From assembly GCF_003382565.3 (NCBI RefSeq), contig NZ_CP086253.1:4216001-4280000 (forward strand): 64,000 nt of DNA, given 5' to 3'. This DNA is from Pectobacterium aquaticum. Lineage in GTDB: Bacteria > Pseudomonadota > Gammaproteobacteria > Enterobacterales > Enterobacteriaceae. Below are positions 8,410 through 17,404 of the stretch, piece after piece (the stretch's first letter is position 1; each line of letters opens with the position of its first letter). The translations under genes were made by a program, and so were the position numbers. A model generated the notes under the pieces. It ran no database searches. It was not told the origin of the DNA and saw only the letters and a list, made by a program, of their open reading frames with translations.

Positions 8410-9363
8410 ATGAAAGCATTATTTCTAAAAAGAACAGGCGGTGGGTTGAATAATCAAAAAATGATTTTCCTTGCCCTATTAATTGAAGCTATAGAAAAAA
8501 ACTCCCCCATAGCACTGCCTTATTTCATTAATTTTATCGCTAATAAAAGCAAAAAGAATTTGAAAGATAAAATTTATTTTTCTTATATATATAAATTCTT
8601 TCATAGAGATATAGATCTATTCACAGTATTCGATAAGAAATCAATGGATGTTTTCTTCGAAAAGTACAATATAAAAATAAACAACTATATCACTTCTCGA
8701 TATACAGGAACAAAACTCAATCCTGACAAACTATTTTTCAAAGGCGAATCGATTGTCAACGAATTTATAAAAAACCAGGAATATGAATATAGAGATATAG
8801 TGATCGACTTTTTTAAATATCTAACACCTTCTAAATACATGGAAGAAAAGATAGAGTATTTTATTTCGCACGCACGTCCATATGATGCCGTTTGTCAATT
8901 ACGAATAGAGAGTGATTGGCCGTTAGACATTGAAGACTCCTGGGAGAAAAAACCCAATGAGGTTAACTCAACACCATTGGATCGCTGCAATCACATATTT
9001 AGTAAAATAAAAAAAACCTTACCTTCTCTAAAAACACTTTATATTACTTATGATAAAAGTGCTCTAACCTGCTCATTCGAAGATATAGAAAATTTAGCAA
9101 GAGATGGATTTGGGTTAAAACTAAAAGAGAAAAATACAACTACCGAGAATGAGTTCAACCCTAAAAATGCATTAGAAGCATCTATCATCGATTTTGAAAT
9201 TGCAGCACGCAGCGATATATTTATCGGCACGGACATGTCGACATTCACATCAATATCAGCGGTAACTAAATTTTGTAGAGATGGGCATCCACCTAAAGAC
9301 AGATACTTATATAATTTACCGGGTGAACTTTTGATTTTAGATGATAAAACAATAAATCACTGA
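8410..9363 (+). CDS. Putative glycosyltransferase resembling the O-fucosyltransferase fold
   Basis: This 317-residue protein is very Lys/Asn/Ile-rich and has no membrane segment. Three short segments recall the GDP-fucose O-fucosyltransferase group: GGGLNNQKM at residues 11-19, VCQLRIESDWPL near 160 (the position of the family's Arg/Glu-Asp motif), and DIFIGTDMSTFTSI near 275. No GT2, GT4, GT8 or GT9 signature is present. Position between a GT8 and a GT2 gene argues for a role in outer-core assembly. The family call is a motif-based inference; a non-enzymatic role cannot be excluded. Confidence 0.5.
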   Translation: MKALFLKRTGGGLNNQKMIFLALLIEAIEKNSPIALPYFINFIANKSKKNLKDKIYFSYIYKFFHRDIDLFTVFDKKSMDVFFEKYNIKINNYITSRYTGTKLNPDKLFFKGESIVNEFIKNQEYEYRDIVIDFFKYLTPSKYMEEKIEYFISHARPYDAVCQLRIESDWPLDIEDSWEKKPNEVNSTPLDRCNHIFSKIKKTLPSLKTLYITYDKSALTCSFEDIENLARDGFGLKLKEKNTTTENEFNPKNALEASIIDFEIAARSDIFIGTDMSTFTSISAVTKFCRDGHPPKDRYLYNLPGELLILDDKTINH

Positions 9364-9431
9364 AAATTAATTGTATAAATAATATTTCATCGTGAACGAT
9401 GAAATAGAAAATTAAAAAATAGGTTTTCTGT

Positions 9432-10331
9432 ATGAAGATAAATGCAATTATCGTCACTTACAATACTGAATTAACAAAATCAGAAACTGTAAAATCTATA
9501 TTTGAATCAAAATCAGATAATATCAAACTAACCATTACCGTATGGAATAATGGTCCAAGATTACTGGATAGTAATGATTTAGAAAAATATAGCGAACAGT
9601 GTAAATCATTAAAAATATCTTCTGATATATATCAGGACATTAGGAATGCATCTCTAAGTAAGATATACAACTTCCTGTTAAAAAAAGGAAAGCACGATTT
9701 TTTTGTAATTCTAGATCAAGACACAAAGATAAACCCAGACTTTTTCTCTAATATCATTGAAAATAACAATAGTGAAATTATATGCCCTCAAGTATATTTA
9801 GAGAATTATAATAACCAGCTTGACACTCCCGTCTATAGAAATACCCTAAAACATGTTCCTTTCGGTAACTTCAACGCTAATAATATATTAACATGTGGCT
9901 CTGGGTTAGCGATATCTCACTCTTTATGTGAAAAAACCCTCAACCATTCTGGCTTTATATTTGATGAGCGATACGCCTTTTATTTAGCCGACGACAGTTT
10001 TTTGTTAAATATAAACAGATTCGATTATATAAAGGGAACATGCGTTGGCGAAATACATCACAATCTATCAGGATTTGGATGCAATTATAAGGAAATGAAA
10101 GAAAGTTCAAAGCTTGAGCATGGATATGCCCTGATATTAAGAAAAACAAATCAAAGAAATAAAAACAACATAATAAAAAACATATTCCATTCAATAAAGT
10201 ACATTTACAAATCAAAGTGCAATTATACTACTGCATTAAAAATACTTAAATGCGCCTTAACAGGAAAGCACCCTAGATCAAAATATAAGATCGACGAACA
10301 GAAAGAAACAACCATGAGCTTCCGTTTCTAA
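9432..10331 (+). CDS. GT2-family glycosyltransferase
   Basis: This 299-residue GT-A protein begins MKINAIIVTYNTELTKSETV, shows a TVWNNGPR strand near residue 40 and the metal-binding FFVILDQDTKINPDFF near residues 94-109, and a later HNLSGFG segment. This pattern is found in rhamnosyl- and galactofuranosyl-type GT2 enzymes. The donor sugar is not predictable. DNA is about one-third GC, like its neighbours. It ends 68 bases before waaE. Confidence 0.8.
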   Translation: MKINAIIVTYNTELTKSETVKSIFESKSDNIKLTITVWNNGPRLLDSNDLEKYSEQCKSLKISSDIYQDIRNASLSKIYNFLLKKGKHDFFVILDQDTKINPDFFSNIIENNNSEIICPQVYLENYNNQLDTPVYRNTLKHVPFGNFNANNILTCGSGLAISHSLCEKTLNHSGFIFDERYAFYLADDSFLLNINRFDYIKGTCVGEIHHNLSGFGCNYKEMKESSKLEHGYALILRKTNQRNKNNIIKNIFHSIKYIYKSKCNYTTALKILKCALTGKHPRSKYKIDEQKETTMSFRF

Positions 10332-10399
10332 AAAAATCAATATAAATCCACACTGAATTACTTTAATACTCGGTCAATTAAATAACGTTGGAGTCAACA

Positions 10400-11176
10400 A
10401 TGCATCATCCTCGTCTCTCTGTTGTATTGATCAGTTTGAATGCAGAGGAAATACTTTCTGACTGTCTTTCATCCGTCGACTGGGCAGACGAGATTATCGT
10501 ACTAGATTCTGGTAGTCATGATAATACGCAAGCGATCGCGCACCAATACGGTGCAAAATTTTTCGAAAACACGTCATGGCCAGGCTTTGGAAAACAGCGA
10601 CAACTTGCTCAACAGTATGCTAGTGGCGATTATATACTGATGCTCGATACCGATGAGCGAATCACACCAGATTTACGGCAATCGATTGAAGCGGTATTGA
10701 ACTCGCCAAAGAAAGATACTGTTTATCGATTTGCCCGCAGTAATTTATTCTTGGGACGATTTATGCACCATAGTGGTTGGTATCCTGACCACGTTATTCG
10801 CCTCTATCCTAATAGTTATCATTATAATAACAACGAAGTGCATGAATCCCTTGATTATGGTGCAGCAAAAGTTGTCACTTTACAGGGTGATCTCGAACAC
10901 CTCACCTGTCGTGATTTCTTTTCTTTTCAAGAAAAGCAGTTGATGTATGCAAAAAGCTGGGCAAAGGAGCGATTTCAGAAAGGAAAACGTTGTAGCTACC
11001 CTGCTATTTTTATCCACGCTATTTCTGCATTTATAAAAACGTGGATATTACGTGCAGGTTTTCTCGACGGAAAACAAGGATTATTACTTTCCATCATAAA
11101 TTTCCAATACACTTTCAACAAATATGCTGGACTTTGGGCACTAAACAACAGCGCAAAGCTAAGAAGTAAAAACTAA
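10400..11176 (+). CDS. waaE: LPS core beta-1,4-glucosyltransferase
   Basis: This 258-residue GT2 protein contains LSVVLISLNAEEILSDCL, ADEIIVLDSGSHDNT, the DxD-type motif MLDTDERITPD, and the late WVHE-like segment NNEVHESLDYG, matching the WaaE/KdtX family that adds beta-glucose to HepI of the inner core. The ATG at 10400 is preferred to the TTG at 10388 because TTGGAG forms its ribosome site. In related genera waaE often adjoins waaA-coaD; here the fdt genes separate them. Its GC content is higher than that of the flanking genes, consistent with an older core gene embedded in acquired DNA. Confidence 0.9.
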   Translation: MHHPRLSVVLISLNAEEILSDCLSSVDWADEIIVLDSGSHDNTQAIAHQYGAKFFENTSWPGFGKQRQLAQQYASGDYILMLDTDERITPDLRQSIEAVLNSPKKDTVYRFARSNLFLGRFMHHSGWYPDHVIRLYPNSYHYNNNEVHESLDYGAAKVVTLQGDLEHLTCRDFFSFQEKQLMYAKSWAKERFQKGKRCSYPAIFIHAISAFIKTWILRAGFLDGKQGLLLSIINFQYTFNKYAGLWALNNSAKLRSKN

Positions 11177-11290
11177 ATACATCGTAAAAATAACTCACGC
11201 ATTATTATATAAAAGTTATTCAAAAGACATTGGTACTTTTAATAGAAAAAGAATAAAAGACCTACCTAATAAATGCTCTACGGAGACTAT

Positions 11291-11695
11291 ATGAGAATAA
11301 ATTTTTTACAATTACAAACGCACGGAGATGAACGAGGTTCTCTCGTTGCGTTAGAGAAAGGAAAAAACATTCCATTTGAAATTAAACGCGTATATTACAT
11401 GTTTAATACTAAAGAAGAAGTCAGAAGAGGATTCCATGCTCACCGGCAGCTAAAACAGGTTGTTATTGCGGTGAGGGGCTCCTGCCGCTTTCTTCTGGAT
11501 GATGGGGTGGAGAAAATTAGCGTCTTACTAGATAATCCAGCACAAGGACTTCTGATAGAATCATTTATGTGGAGAGAAATGTATGATTTCTCTGATGATT
11601 GTGTACTTATGGTATTAGCCGATAGTCTATACGATGAATCTGACTATATCCGGAACTATGATGAATTTATCAGCATGACAAAGAGTGAAAAGTAA
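11291..11695 (+). CDS. fdtA: dTDP-4-keto-6-deoxyglucose 3,4-ketoisomerase (FdtA type)
   Basis: The protein has 134 residues from the ATG at 11291, which has GGAGA 7 bases upstream; the earlier ATG at 11273 has no ribosome site. The single cupin domain contains LQTHGDERGSLVALE near residue 8 and RRGFHAHRQLKQV near 43, whose His residues are the catalytic pair of FdtA/WxcM isomerases. The enzyme converts dTDP-4-keto-6-deoxyglucose to the 3-keto isomer, first step toward Fuc3N or Qui3N. The next two genes supply acetylation and amination, in the fdtA-fdtC-fdtB order known from dTDP-Fuc3NAc pathways. Confidence 0.88.
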   Translation: MRINFLQLQTHGDERGSLVALEKGKNIPFEIKRVYYMFNTKEEVRRGFHAHRQLKQVVIAVRGSCRFLLDDGVEKISVLLDNPAQGLLIESFMWREMYDFSDDCVLMVLADSLYDESDYIRNYDEFISMTKSEK

Positions 11696-12159
11696 TGTTT
11701 ATTCATCCACTAAGCGATGTACAATCAGAGAAAATCAAAAAAAATACCAAAATATGGCAATTCTCAGTTGTTTTAAAAGATGCCACCATAGGCGAAAACT
11801 GCAATATTTGTGCGCACACATTTATAGAGAATGATGTTATTATTGGCGATAATGTTACCATCAAATCTGGTGTGTATGTTTGGGACGGGATAAGGATCGA
11901 AAACAACGTATTTATTGGTCCAAACGTAACATTCACAAATGATAAAGAACCTCGTTCGAAGGTATATCCAGAACATTTCCCTATAACTACAATTGAAGAA
12001 GGTGCATCAATAGGAGCTAACGCAACTATTCTGCCAGGATTAAGATTAGGTAAAAATTGTATGGTCGGTGCTGGTGCCGTGGTTACAAAAGATGTACCAG
12101 AAAATGGGCTCGTTATCGGCAACCCAGCAAAATTGGTAAGGATGATTAATCATGGTTAA
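11695..12159 (+). CDS. fdtC: dTDP-3-amino-3,6-dideoxyhexose N-acetyltransferase (FdtC type)
   Basis: This 154-residue protein consists almost wholly of left-handed beta-helix hexapeptide repeats (ATIGENCNIC, VIIGDNVTI, NNVFIGPNVTF, ASIGANATILPG, CMVGAGAVVTKDVP), the fold of sugar acyltransferases. Its place between fdtA and fdtB supports N-acetylation of the 3-amino group made by FdtB. The start overlaps the fdtA stop by one base, and the end overlaps fdtB by 8 bases, so the three are translationally coupled. Confidence 0.85.
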   Translation: MFIHPLSDVQSEKIKKNTKIWQFSVVLKDATIGENCNICAHTFIENDVIIGDNVTIKSGVYVWDGIRIENNVFIGPNVTFTNDKEPRSKVYPEHFPITTIEEGASIGANATILPGLRLGKNCMVGAGAVVTKDVPENGLVIGNPAKLVRMINHG

Positions 12160-13252
12160 TTTTTTAGATTTGAAAACTATAAACAATAAATACCAAAAAG
12201 AATTAAAAGAAGCATGTGCAAGAGTCATCGATTCAGGTTGGTATATTTCCGGGAACGAACTTACACGATTTGAAGAGGAATTCTCTTCTTTCTGTGGAAC
12301 AAAGTATACCATTGGAGTTGCAAATGGTTTAGATGCACTAATTCTTGTCTTACGAGCCTGGAAAGTTCTAGGGAAATTAAAAGATGGGGACGAGGTAATT
12401 GTTCCAGCAAATACTTATATTGCATCCATTTTAGCTATTACAGAAAACAATTTAACCCCAATATTGGTAGAGCCTGATTATAATACGTATAACATTGACA
12501 TTAATAACATCAAGGCTGCGATTAGCGAGAAAACAAAGGCTATCCTTCCGGTTCATTTATATGGCCAACTGGCTCCGATGGAAGAAATATTAGAACTATC
12601 CAGAAATTATAATTTATTAGTTCTTGAGGATAGTGCCCAAGCACATGGCGCAAATATTTCTGGCCGTAAGGCAGGAAACTGGGGAGATGCATCTGGCTTT
12701 AGCTTTTATCCTGGTAAAAACCTAGGTGCATTGGGTGACGCAGGGGCAATAACAACAAACAATGTTGAATTAATGGAAACCATTAGAGCCCTTAGGAATT
12801 ATGGTTCCCACGAAAAATATAAAAATATATATTGTGGTCTAAATAGTCGATTGGATGAAATTCAGGCTGCTATGCTATCAGTTAAGTTAGCATATTTATC
12901 ACAAGAAACATTACGCCGACAAGAAATTGCCAATATATATTTAAAAGAAATAAAAAACGAAAAAATATCACTTCCATCCGTAAAAAATCAATCGGCCCAC
13001 GTTTGGCACTTATTTGTCATTCGGTGTCATGAGAGAAAGGAATTTCAAGATTACTTAATAAAAAATGGCGTTCAGACACTCATCCATTATCCTATTCCGC
13101 CGCATAAACAAGGTGCCTATAAAGAGTGGTCAACCTTGAATCTCCCCATAACTGAAAGGATTCATAATGAAGTCATGTCGCTACCAATTAGCCCCGTTAT
13201 GACAGATGAAGAAATCCGAAAAGTAGTAGAGGTAGTGAATGCCTGGAGATAA
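12152..13252 (+). CDS. fdtB: DegT/DnrJ/StrS-family sugar 3-aminotransferase (FdtB type)
   Basis: This 366-residue PLP enzyme begins MVNFLDLKTINNKYQKELKE and shows NGLDALILVLRA, PVHLYGQLAPMEEI, the Asp-containing VLEDSAQAHGA that holds the cofactor ring, and FSFYPGKNLGALGDAGA with the PLP-linking Lys. Family members add an amino group from glutamate to a dTDP-keto sugar. With FdtA and FdtC it predicts dTDP-Fuc3NAc (or the Qui3NAc epimer, which sequence cannot separate). The rml genes that make the dTDP-4-keto precursor are not in this window. Confidence 0.9.
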   Translation: MVNFLDLKTINNKYQKELKEACARVIDSGWYISGNELTRFEEEFSSFCGTKYTIGVANGLDALILVLRAWKVLGKLKDGDEVIVPANTYIASILAITENNLTPILVEPDYNTYNIDINNIKAAISEKTKAILPVHLYGQLAPMEEILELSRNYNLLVLEDSAQAHGANISGRKAGNWGDASGFSFYPGKNLGALGDAGAITTNNVELMETIRALRNYGSHEKYKNIYCGLNSRLDEIQAAMLSVKLAYLSQETLRRQEIANIYLKEIKNEKISLPSVKNQSAHVWHLFVIRCHERKEFQDYLIKNGVQTLIHYPIPPHKQGAYKEWSTLNLPITERIHNEVMSLPISPVMTDEEIRKVVEVVNAWR

Positions 13253-14303
13253 TACTGGTTTATTATCAATATGTTGCCTAGGGTATAATCATGCTGATTT
13301 CTTAGCAGAGAATATAAAATCAATTTGTAATATATCCTATCCTAAAATTGAAATTATTGTAGTTGATGACGGATCCCAAGATAACAGTGTGAAGCTTCTA
13401 CATGGATTATCTAAAAATGTCCCATTCGAGATGAATATTATTGCCCAGAAAAACACCGGCAATATAGGGAAGAATTTTAATAACGCCTATAAAATTGCCA
13501 AAGGTGAATTTATAACATTCATCGCTCTGGATGATGTCTATCATCCAAGAACGATGTTAAAGCAACTAGAGGCTATGAATAACTCACCAGAACTGGCATT
13601 TGTTGCTTCATCAAAGGCAGTAAGTATTAATAATGCTGGATATATAAATGAGGAATTTCAAGAACTTTCTCTTTACTCTAGAGAAACGGAGAATATTAAC
13701 GATCTTCTAGAACTTGAATATTCTGAATTTGGTGCATTTTATCTTCAAGGTGCTATATTTAAAAAATCAATAATTGATGCGGTGGGTGGTTTTGATGAAG
13801 ATATGACTGGAGATGACCTTGTCATTAGAACTAAAATATTTAAATATATTCAGGGCGATTCGCACTACAAATTTTTAATACAAAAAGAAAATTCCTGTTT
13901 TTACAGATTGCACGACGGTAACGTACACAAAAACACGCTTAGGCAACTAAAAATAGTTACAGAATATCTTGAGAGATACTGGCCAGAAAAAGAAAACCCA
14001 AGAATTTTAATTGATTGGTATTGTGCATATATTTATAATGAGCGATTCGATAATTACATTAAGGCTTTTTCCCTAAACAAAAGAGCATCAAGCTTATTAA
14101 AAGAAGATGCTATAATTAGCGAAATAAAAAAGTCAGCAAAAAAAGAATTTAGCACATTTAGAAAAGCCTTAATATTTATTTTTAAAAGAAAAAGACACAA
14201 CAATGGGGAACGAGAGATAGTGATATTGTCTTTTTTAAAAATAAACTATAAGAAAAAAACGAAGGTGAAAAACCTTACAGTACATTACTCAGAAATAATT
14301 TAA
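13239..14303 (+). CDS. GT2-family glycosyltransferase, likely acting on the fdt-derived sugar
   Basis: This 354-residue protein has an N-terminal GT-A domain: LLSICCLGYNHADFLAENI, IIVVDDGSQDNSVKLL near residue 40, and the metal site FIALDDVYHP near residue 93, then GAIFKKSIIDAVGGFDEDMTG near 175. The C-terminal 130 residues are basic and could contact the membrane. It starts inside fdtB (14-base overlap), so it is the natural candidate for transferring Fuc3NAc to the core. That assignment is inferred from coupling; the fold is seen. Confidence 0.82.
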   Translation: MPGDNTGLLSICCLGYNHADFLAENIKSICNISYPKIEIIVVDDGSQDNSVKLLHGLSKNVPFEMNIIAQKNTGNIGKNFNNAYKIAKGEFITFIALDDVYHPRTMLKQLEAMNNSPELAFVASSKAVSINNAGYINEEFQELSLYSRETENINDLLELEYSEFGAFYLQGAIFKKSIIDAVGGFDEDMTGDDLVIRTKIFKYIQGDSHYKFLIQKENSCFYRLHDGNVHKNTLRQLKIVTEYLERYWPEKENPRILIDWYCAYIYNERFDNYIKAFSLNKRASSLLKEDAIISEIKKSAKKEFSTFRKALIFIFKRKRHNNGEREIVILSFLKINYKKKTKVKNLTVHYSEII

Positions 14304-14310
14304 TGAAAAT

Positions 14311-14331
14311 ATAGCCATCATTGATGGCTAT
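14311..14331. terminator. Hairpin after the outer-core operon
   Basis: ATAGCCATC and GATGGCTAT make a 9-bp perfect stem with a 3-base loop, 7 bases after the last operon stop. There is no following T run on the plus strand, so it is a weak terminator candidate and may instead stabilise the 3' end of the long mRNA. Confidence 0.35.
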
Positions 14332-14344
14332 AAAAGAGAAACCT

Positions 14345-14448
14345 CTAAATAGCTTCTCGCATTGATGCTCCACCTATCATTGTGCGGCTCCAGCGCTGGC
14401 GGGATGTCATCTTCTGCAAGTGTAGCGCTATTATGAGAAGCTATTTAG
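14345..14448. repeat. 104-bp element with 14-bp perfect terminal inverted repeats
   Basis: CTAAATAGCTTCTC (14345-14358) and GAGAAGCTATTTAG (14435-14448) are exact inverted copies bounding 76 bases that encode nothing. The layout resembles a miniature inverted-repeat element or a long-range RNA stem. It lies between the outer-core operon and waaA. No target duplication is evident at its edges. The rest of the 14304-14547 interval shows nothing else recognisable. Confidence 0.45.
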
Positions 14449-14547
14449 TTTCTTGAGCCTTGTTACTCAGGGTAAGGGATCAAACATAGCCTTATCCTCA
14501 CGAACCCGATAAAATCCCCCCAGCGATAACCGATAACAGTAGATCTT

Positions 14548-15825
14548 ATGTTACAAACTCTCTACACCATCATCCTGTACCTCATCCAACCGTTGATTTG
14601 GCTTCGCCTGTGGCTTCGTGGCCGTAAGGCTCCGGCCTATCGTCGACGCTGGGCTGAACGCTACGGCTTTTGTGCAGAGAAGGTTAAACCAGACGGTATC
14701 ATGCTGCATTCGGTGTCGGTGGGGGAAACGCTGGCCGCCATTCCCTTAGTGAGAGCGCTGCGCCATCGTTACCCCAATCTGCCGATTACAGTCACCACCA
14801 TGACGCCAACCGGATCCGAGCGTGTGCGTTCAGCGTTTGGCGATACGGTCTACCACGTTTACCTGCCTTATGATTTACCCTGTGCCCTGAAGCGCTTTTT
14901 TGACCAGGTTCGTCCGAAAATCGTCATTATTATGGAAACCGAGCTGTGGCCAAATCTGATCGCGGAGCTGCATAAACGCGACATTCCGTTGGTTATTGCG
15001 AATGCCCGGCTGTCCGAACGCTCTGCTGCGGGTTACAAAAAGATCGGGAAGCTAATGCGCCATATCTTGCAGCGCATTACCCTCGTCGCTGCACAGAATC
15101 AGGAAGATGGTAATCGATTTATCGATCTTGGCCTGAAGCGCTCCAGCCTGAAAGTGACCGGCAGCCTCAAGTTTGATATTTCCGTGACGCCGGAACTGGC
15201 GGCTCGCGCCATTACATTACGTCGACAATGGGCGCCACACCGCCCGGTATGGATAGCCACCAGTACACACGAAGGTGAAGAAGCGATCGTTCTGGCCGCT
15301 CACCGACAGCTGCTTGCCACCTATCCTGACCTACTCCTCATTCTTGTGCCTCGCCACCCAGAGCGTTTCTCCACCACACAGGCGCTGACAGAAAATCTGG
15401 GATTCACCTACACGCTGCGCAGCAGTGGTGAACAGCCTCCTGCAAACACGCAGGTGGTTATCGGGGACACCATGGGCGAGCTGATGCTGTTATACGGCAT
15501 CGCCGATCTGGCTTTTGTCGGTGGAAGCTTGGTTGAACGAGGCGGACATAATCCGCTAGAAGCGGCAGCGCATGCTATTCCGGTATTGATGGGGCCACAC
15601 ACGTTCAATTTCAAAGACATCTGCAACAAACTCGATCAGGCAGACGGGCTGATTACTGTGACCGATGCAGACTCACTTGGAAAAGAAGTCGGGAAACTGC
15701 TCGCTGACGAAGACTATCGTCTTTACTATGGTCGACATGCCGTGGAAGTGTTACACCAAAACCAGGGTGCACTACAGATGCTGCTTACACTACTAGAGCC
15801 TTATTTACCCCAGCGCACACAGTAA
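14548..15825 (+). CDS. waaA: 3-deoxy-D-manno-octulosonic acid (Kdo) transferase
   Basis: This 425-residue GT30 protein begins with an N-terminal hydrophobic anchor (MLQTLYTIILYLIQPLIWL) and has LHSVSVGETLAAIPLVRAL, the catalytic-Glu segment around residues 54-60, METELWPNLI near residue 130 and FVGGSLVERGGHNPLEAAA near 325. It transfers two Kdo residues from CMP-Kdo to the lipid IVA precursor at the inner membrane and is normally essential. Length matches E. coli WaaA (425). It starts a second transcription unit followed by coaD. Confidence 0.97.
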   Translation: MLQTLYTIILYLIQPLIWLRLWLRGRKAPAYRRRWAERYGFCAEKVKPDGIMLHSVSVGETLAAIPLVRALRHRYPNLPITVTTMTPTGSERVRSAFGDTVYHVYLPYDLPCALKRFFDQVRPKIVIIMETELWPNLIAELHKRDIPLVIANARLSERSAAGYKKIGKLMRHILQRITLVAAQNQEDGNRFIDLGLKRSSLKVTGSLKFDISVTPELAARAITLRRQWAPHRPVWIATSTHEGEEAIVLAAHRQLLATYPDLLLILVPRHPERFSTTQALTENLGFTYTLRSSGEQPPANTQVVIGDTMGELMLLYGIADLAFVGGSLVERGGHNPLEAAAHAIPVLMGPHTFNFKDICNKLDQADGLITVTDADSLGKEVGKLLADEDYRLYYGRHAVEVLHQNQGALQMLLTLLEPYLPQRTQ

Positions 15826-15864
15826 AGCAGTCGCTACCGAGACAGTAAATGAAGGGCTAACGTG

Positions 15865-16353
15865 ATGACAACCAAAGCGATTTATCCTGGAACGTTCGAT
15901 CCGCTAACCAATGGTCATTTGGATCTGCTGACGCGTGCATCACGACTGTTCGATCATGTGGTGCTGGCCATCGCTGCCAGCCCGAGCAAGCATACGCTTT
16001 TCACATTGGATGAACGCGTCGCGCTGGCAAAGGGTGCAACGCAGCATTTATCGAATGTTGAGGTCATCGGCTTTAGCAACCTGATGGCGCACTTCGCACA
16101 ACAGCAAAACGCGAATGTTCTTGTGCGTGGTTTGCGAGCCGTTGCCGATTTCGAATATGAACTCCAGCTCGCAAAAATGAATCACCACCTGATGCCTACG
16201 CTCGAAAGCGTGTTCCTGATGCCATCAGAAGAGTGGTCGTTTATTTCATCTTCTCTGGTCAAAGAAGTGGCTCGTCACGGCGGTGACGTATCGCACTTCT
16301 TACCCGATGCCATCGTTAGTGCCTTGGCGGACAAACTATCAAAGAAGATGTAG
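15865..16353 (+). CDS. coaD: Phosphopantetheine adenylyltransferase
   Basis: This 162-residue protein begins MTTKAIYPGTFDPLTNGHLD, with the nucleotidyltransferase TxGH motif, and ends with EWSFISSSLVKEVARHGGD, both diagnostic for CoaD, which makes dephospho-CoA from 4'-phosphopantetheine and ATP. ATG at 15865 is chosen because GAAGGG lies at 15851-15856; a GTG directly before it is also possible. The waaA-coaD pairing is standard in enterobacteria. Confidence 0.96.
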   Translation: MTTKAIYPGTFDPLTNGHLDLLTRASRLFDHVVLAIAASPSKHTLFTLDERVALAKGATQHLSNVEVIGFSNLMAHFAQQQNANVLVRGLRAVADFEYELQLAKMNHHLMPTLESVFLMPSEEWSFISSSLVKEVARHGGDVSHFLPDAIVSALADKLSKKM

Positions 16354-16358
16354 GGGAA

Positions 16359-17348
16359 TTATTTTTTCTTTGAATATAAATAAACCGTAAAATAAAAACG
16401 TAGGGAATACCAAAAATCATTAAATGTCCTCATTCCCTTGAATAAATTCCCGCCAATACCCGTAGAGATAAATTTTCTAGCTAGCTGTTGCCGGATAGCA
16501 GGCGATGATATCTTTTTACGCAAAAGCCCAAATAAATGGCGACTCTCTCGGTTGGCATGACGAGTTAACGCTTTATTTAAAGCAACGTTATCTTTGTTCT
16601 GAGCTGCGAGAGAAATCAGCCCCTGCATGATATCAATATAGCTGTTTGCTCTGCGGGATATTTTCTCAACTGATGATGACTTTGTGATCGAATGCGTATT
16701 ACCAACGCGGTAACCATAACTCATCTTTTCACAAAAACCGACTCGCTTGGCTACCAGCGCTAAATTCGCCGTCCACAGAATGTCTTCATGCATCATATCT
16801 GGAATAAAGTTTAACTTATTCAGTGAAATGATATCGCGACGTATAAGCTGCAACCAGGCAAAGTGGCACCATTCGTTATTTCTTACACTACGAATAATCC
16901 ATTCATCACCGCTGATTACCTCACCCCATGGCTGCTTCGTCTGAATAGGTTCTTTTACTTCTTGTTCCGGGTTTTCATTAAATTTGAAGCCATTACCTAT
17001 TAATAGATCGAGGCGTTGTTCCTTAGCTTTTTCGAGCCATGTCGCTAGCGTAGCTTTTTCCAACCAGTCATCGCCATCAACAAATGCAATCCACTCTCCA
17101 TTCGCGTGCCGAATCCCTGTATTTCTCGCTTCCGACAATCCTTTATTTTCCTGGCTTACAATAATCAAATTCGTCGCCGATTTGCCTATCTCATTCAATT
17201 TCACAAGGCTGCCATCGGTGGAGCCATCATTGACTGCAATAATTTCAAAAGAGACATTATCCTGAGCAAGCAACGACGAAAAAAGAGGCTTGATAAACTC
17301 TTCGCAGTTATATATCGGAACAATGACGCTGATATCCACACAACTCAT
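16359..17348 (-). CDS. GT2-family glycosyltransferase, probably LPS-related
   Basis: This 329-residue protein opens with DISVIVPIYNCEEFIKPLF, then EIIAVNDGSTDGSL near residue 37, SEARNTGIRHANGEWIAFVDGDDWL near residues 73-97 (DGDD metal site) and a conserved MMHEDILW near 190 acting as the likely catalytic region. It is transcribed toward coaD, stopping 5 bases from the coaD stop with no terminator visible between. Similar genes stand at this place in other waa clusters, so a core-decorating role is likely; the sugar is unknown. Confidence 0.82.
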   Translation of the reverse strand: MSCVDISVIVPIYNCEEFIKPLFSSLLAQDNVSFEIIAVNDGSTDGSLVKLNEIGKSATNLIIVSQENKGLSEARNTGIRHANGEWIAFVDGDDWLEKATLATWLEKAKEQRLDLLIGNGFKFNENPEQEVKEPIQTKQPWGEVISGDEWIIRSVRNNEWCHFAWLQLIRRDIISLNKLNFIPDMMHEDILWTANLALVAKRVGFCEKMSYGYRVGNTHSITKSSSVEKISRRANSYIDIMQGLISLAAQNKDNVALNKALTRHANRESRHLFGLLRKKISSPAIRQQLARKFISTGIGGNLFKGMRTFNDFWYSLRFYFTVYLYSKKK

Positions 17349-17404
17349 AATGCCCTCTGAAAATTTTTATATTTAGGCTATAAAACTGAAAAAGAAAAAT
17401 AGGA

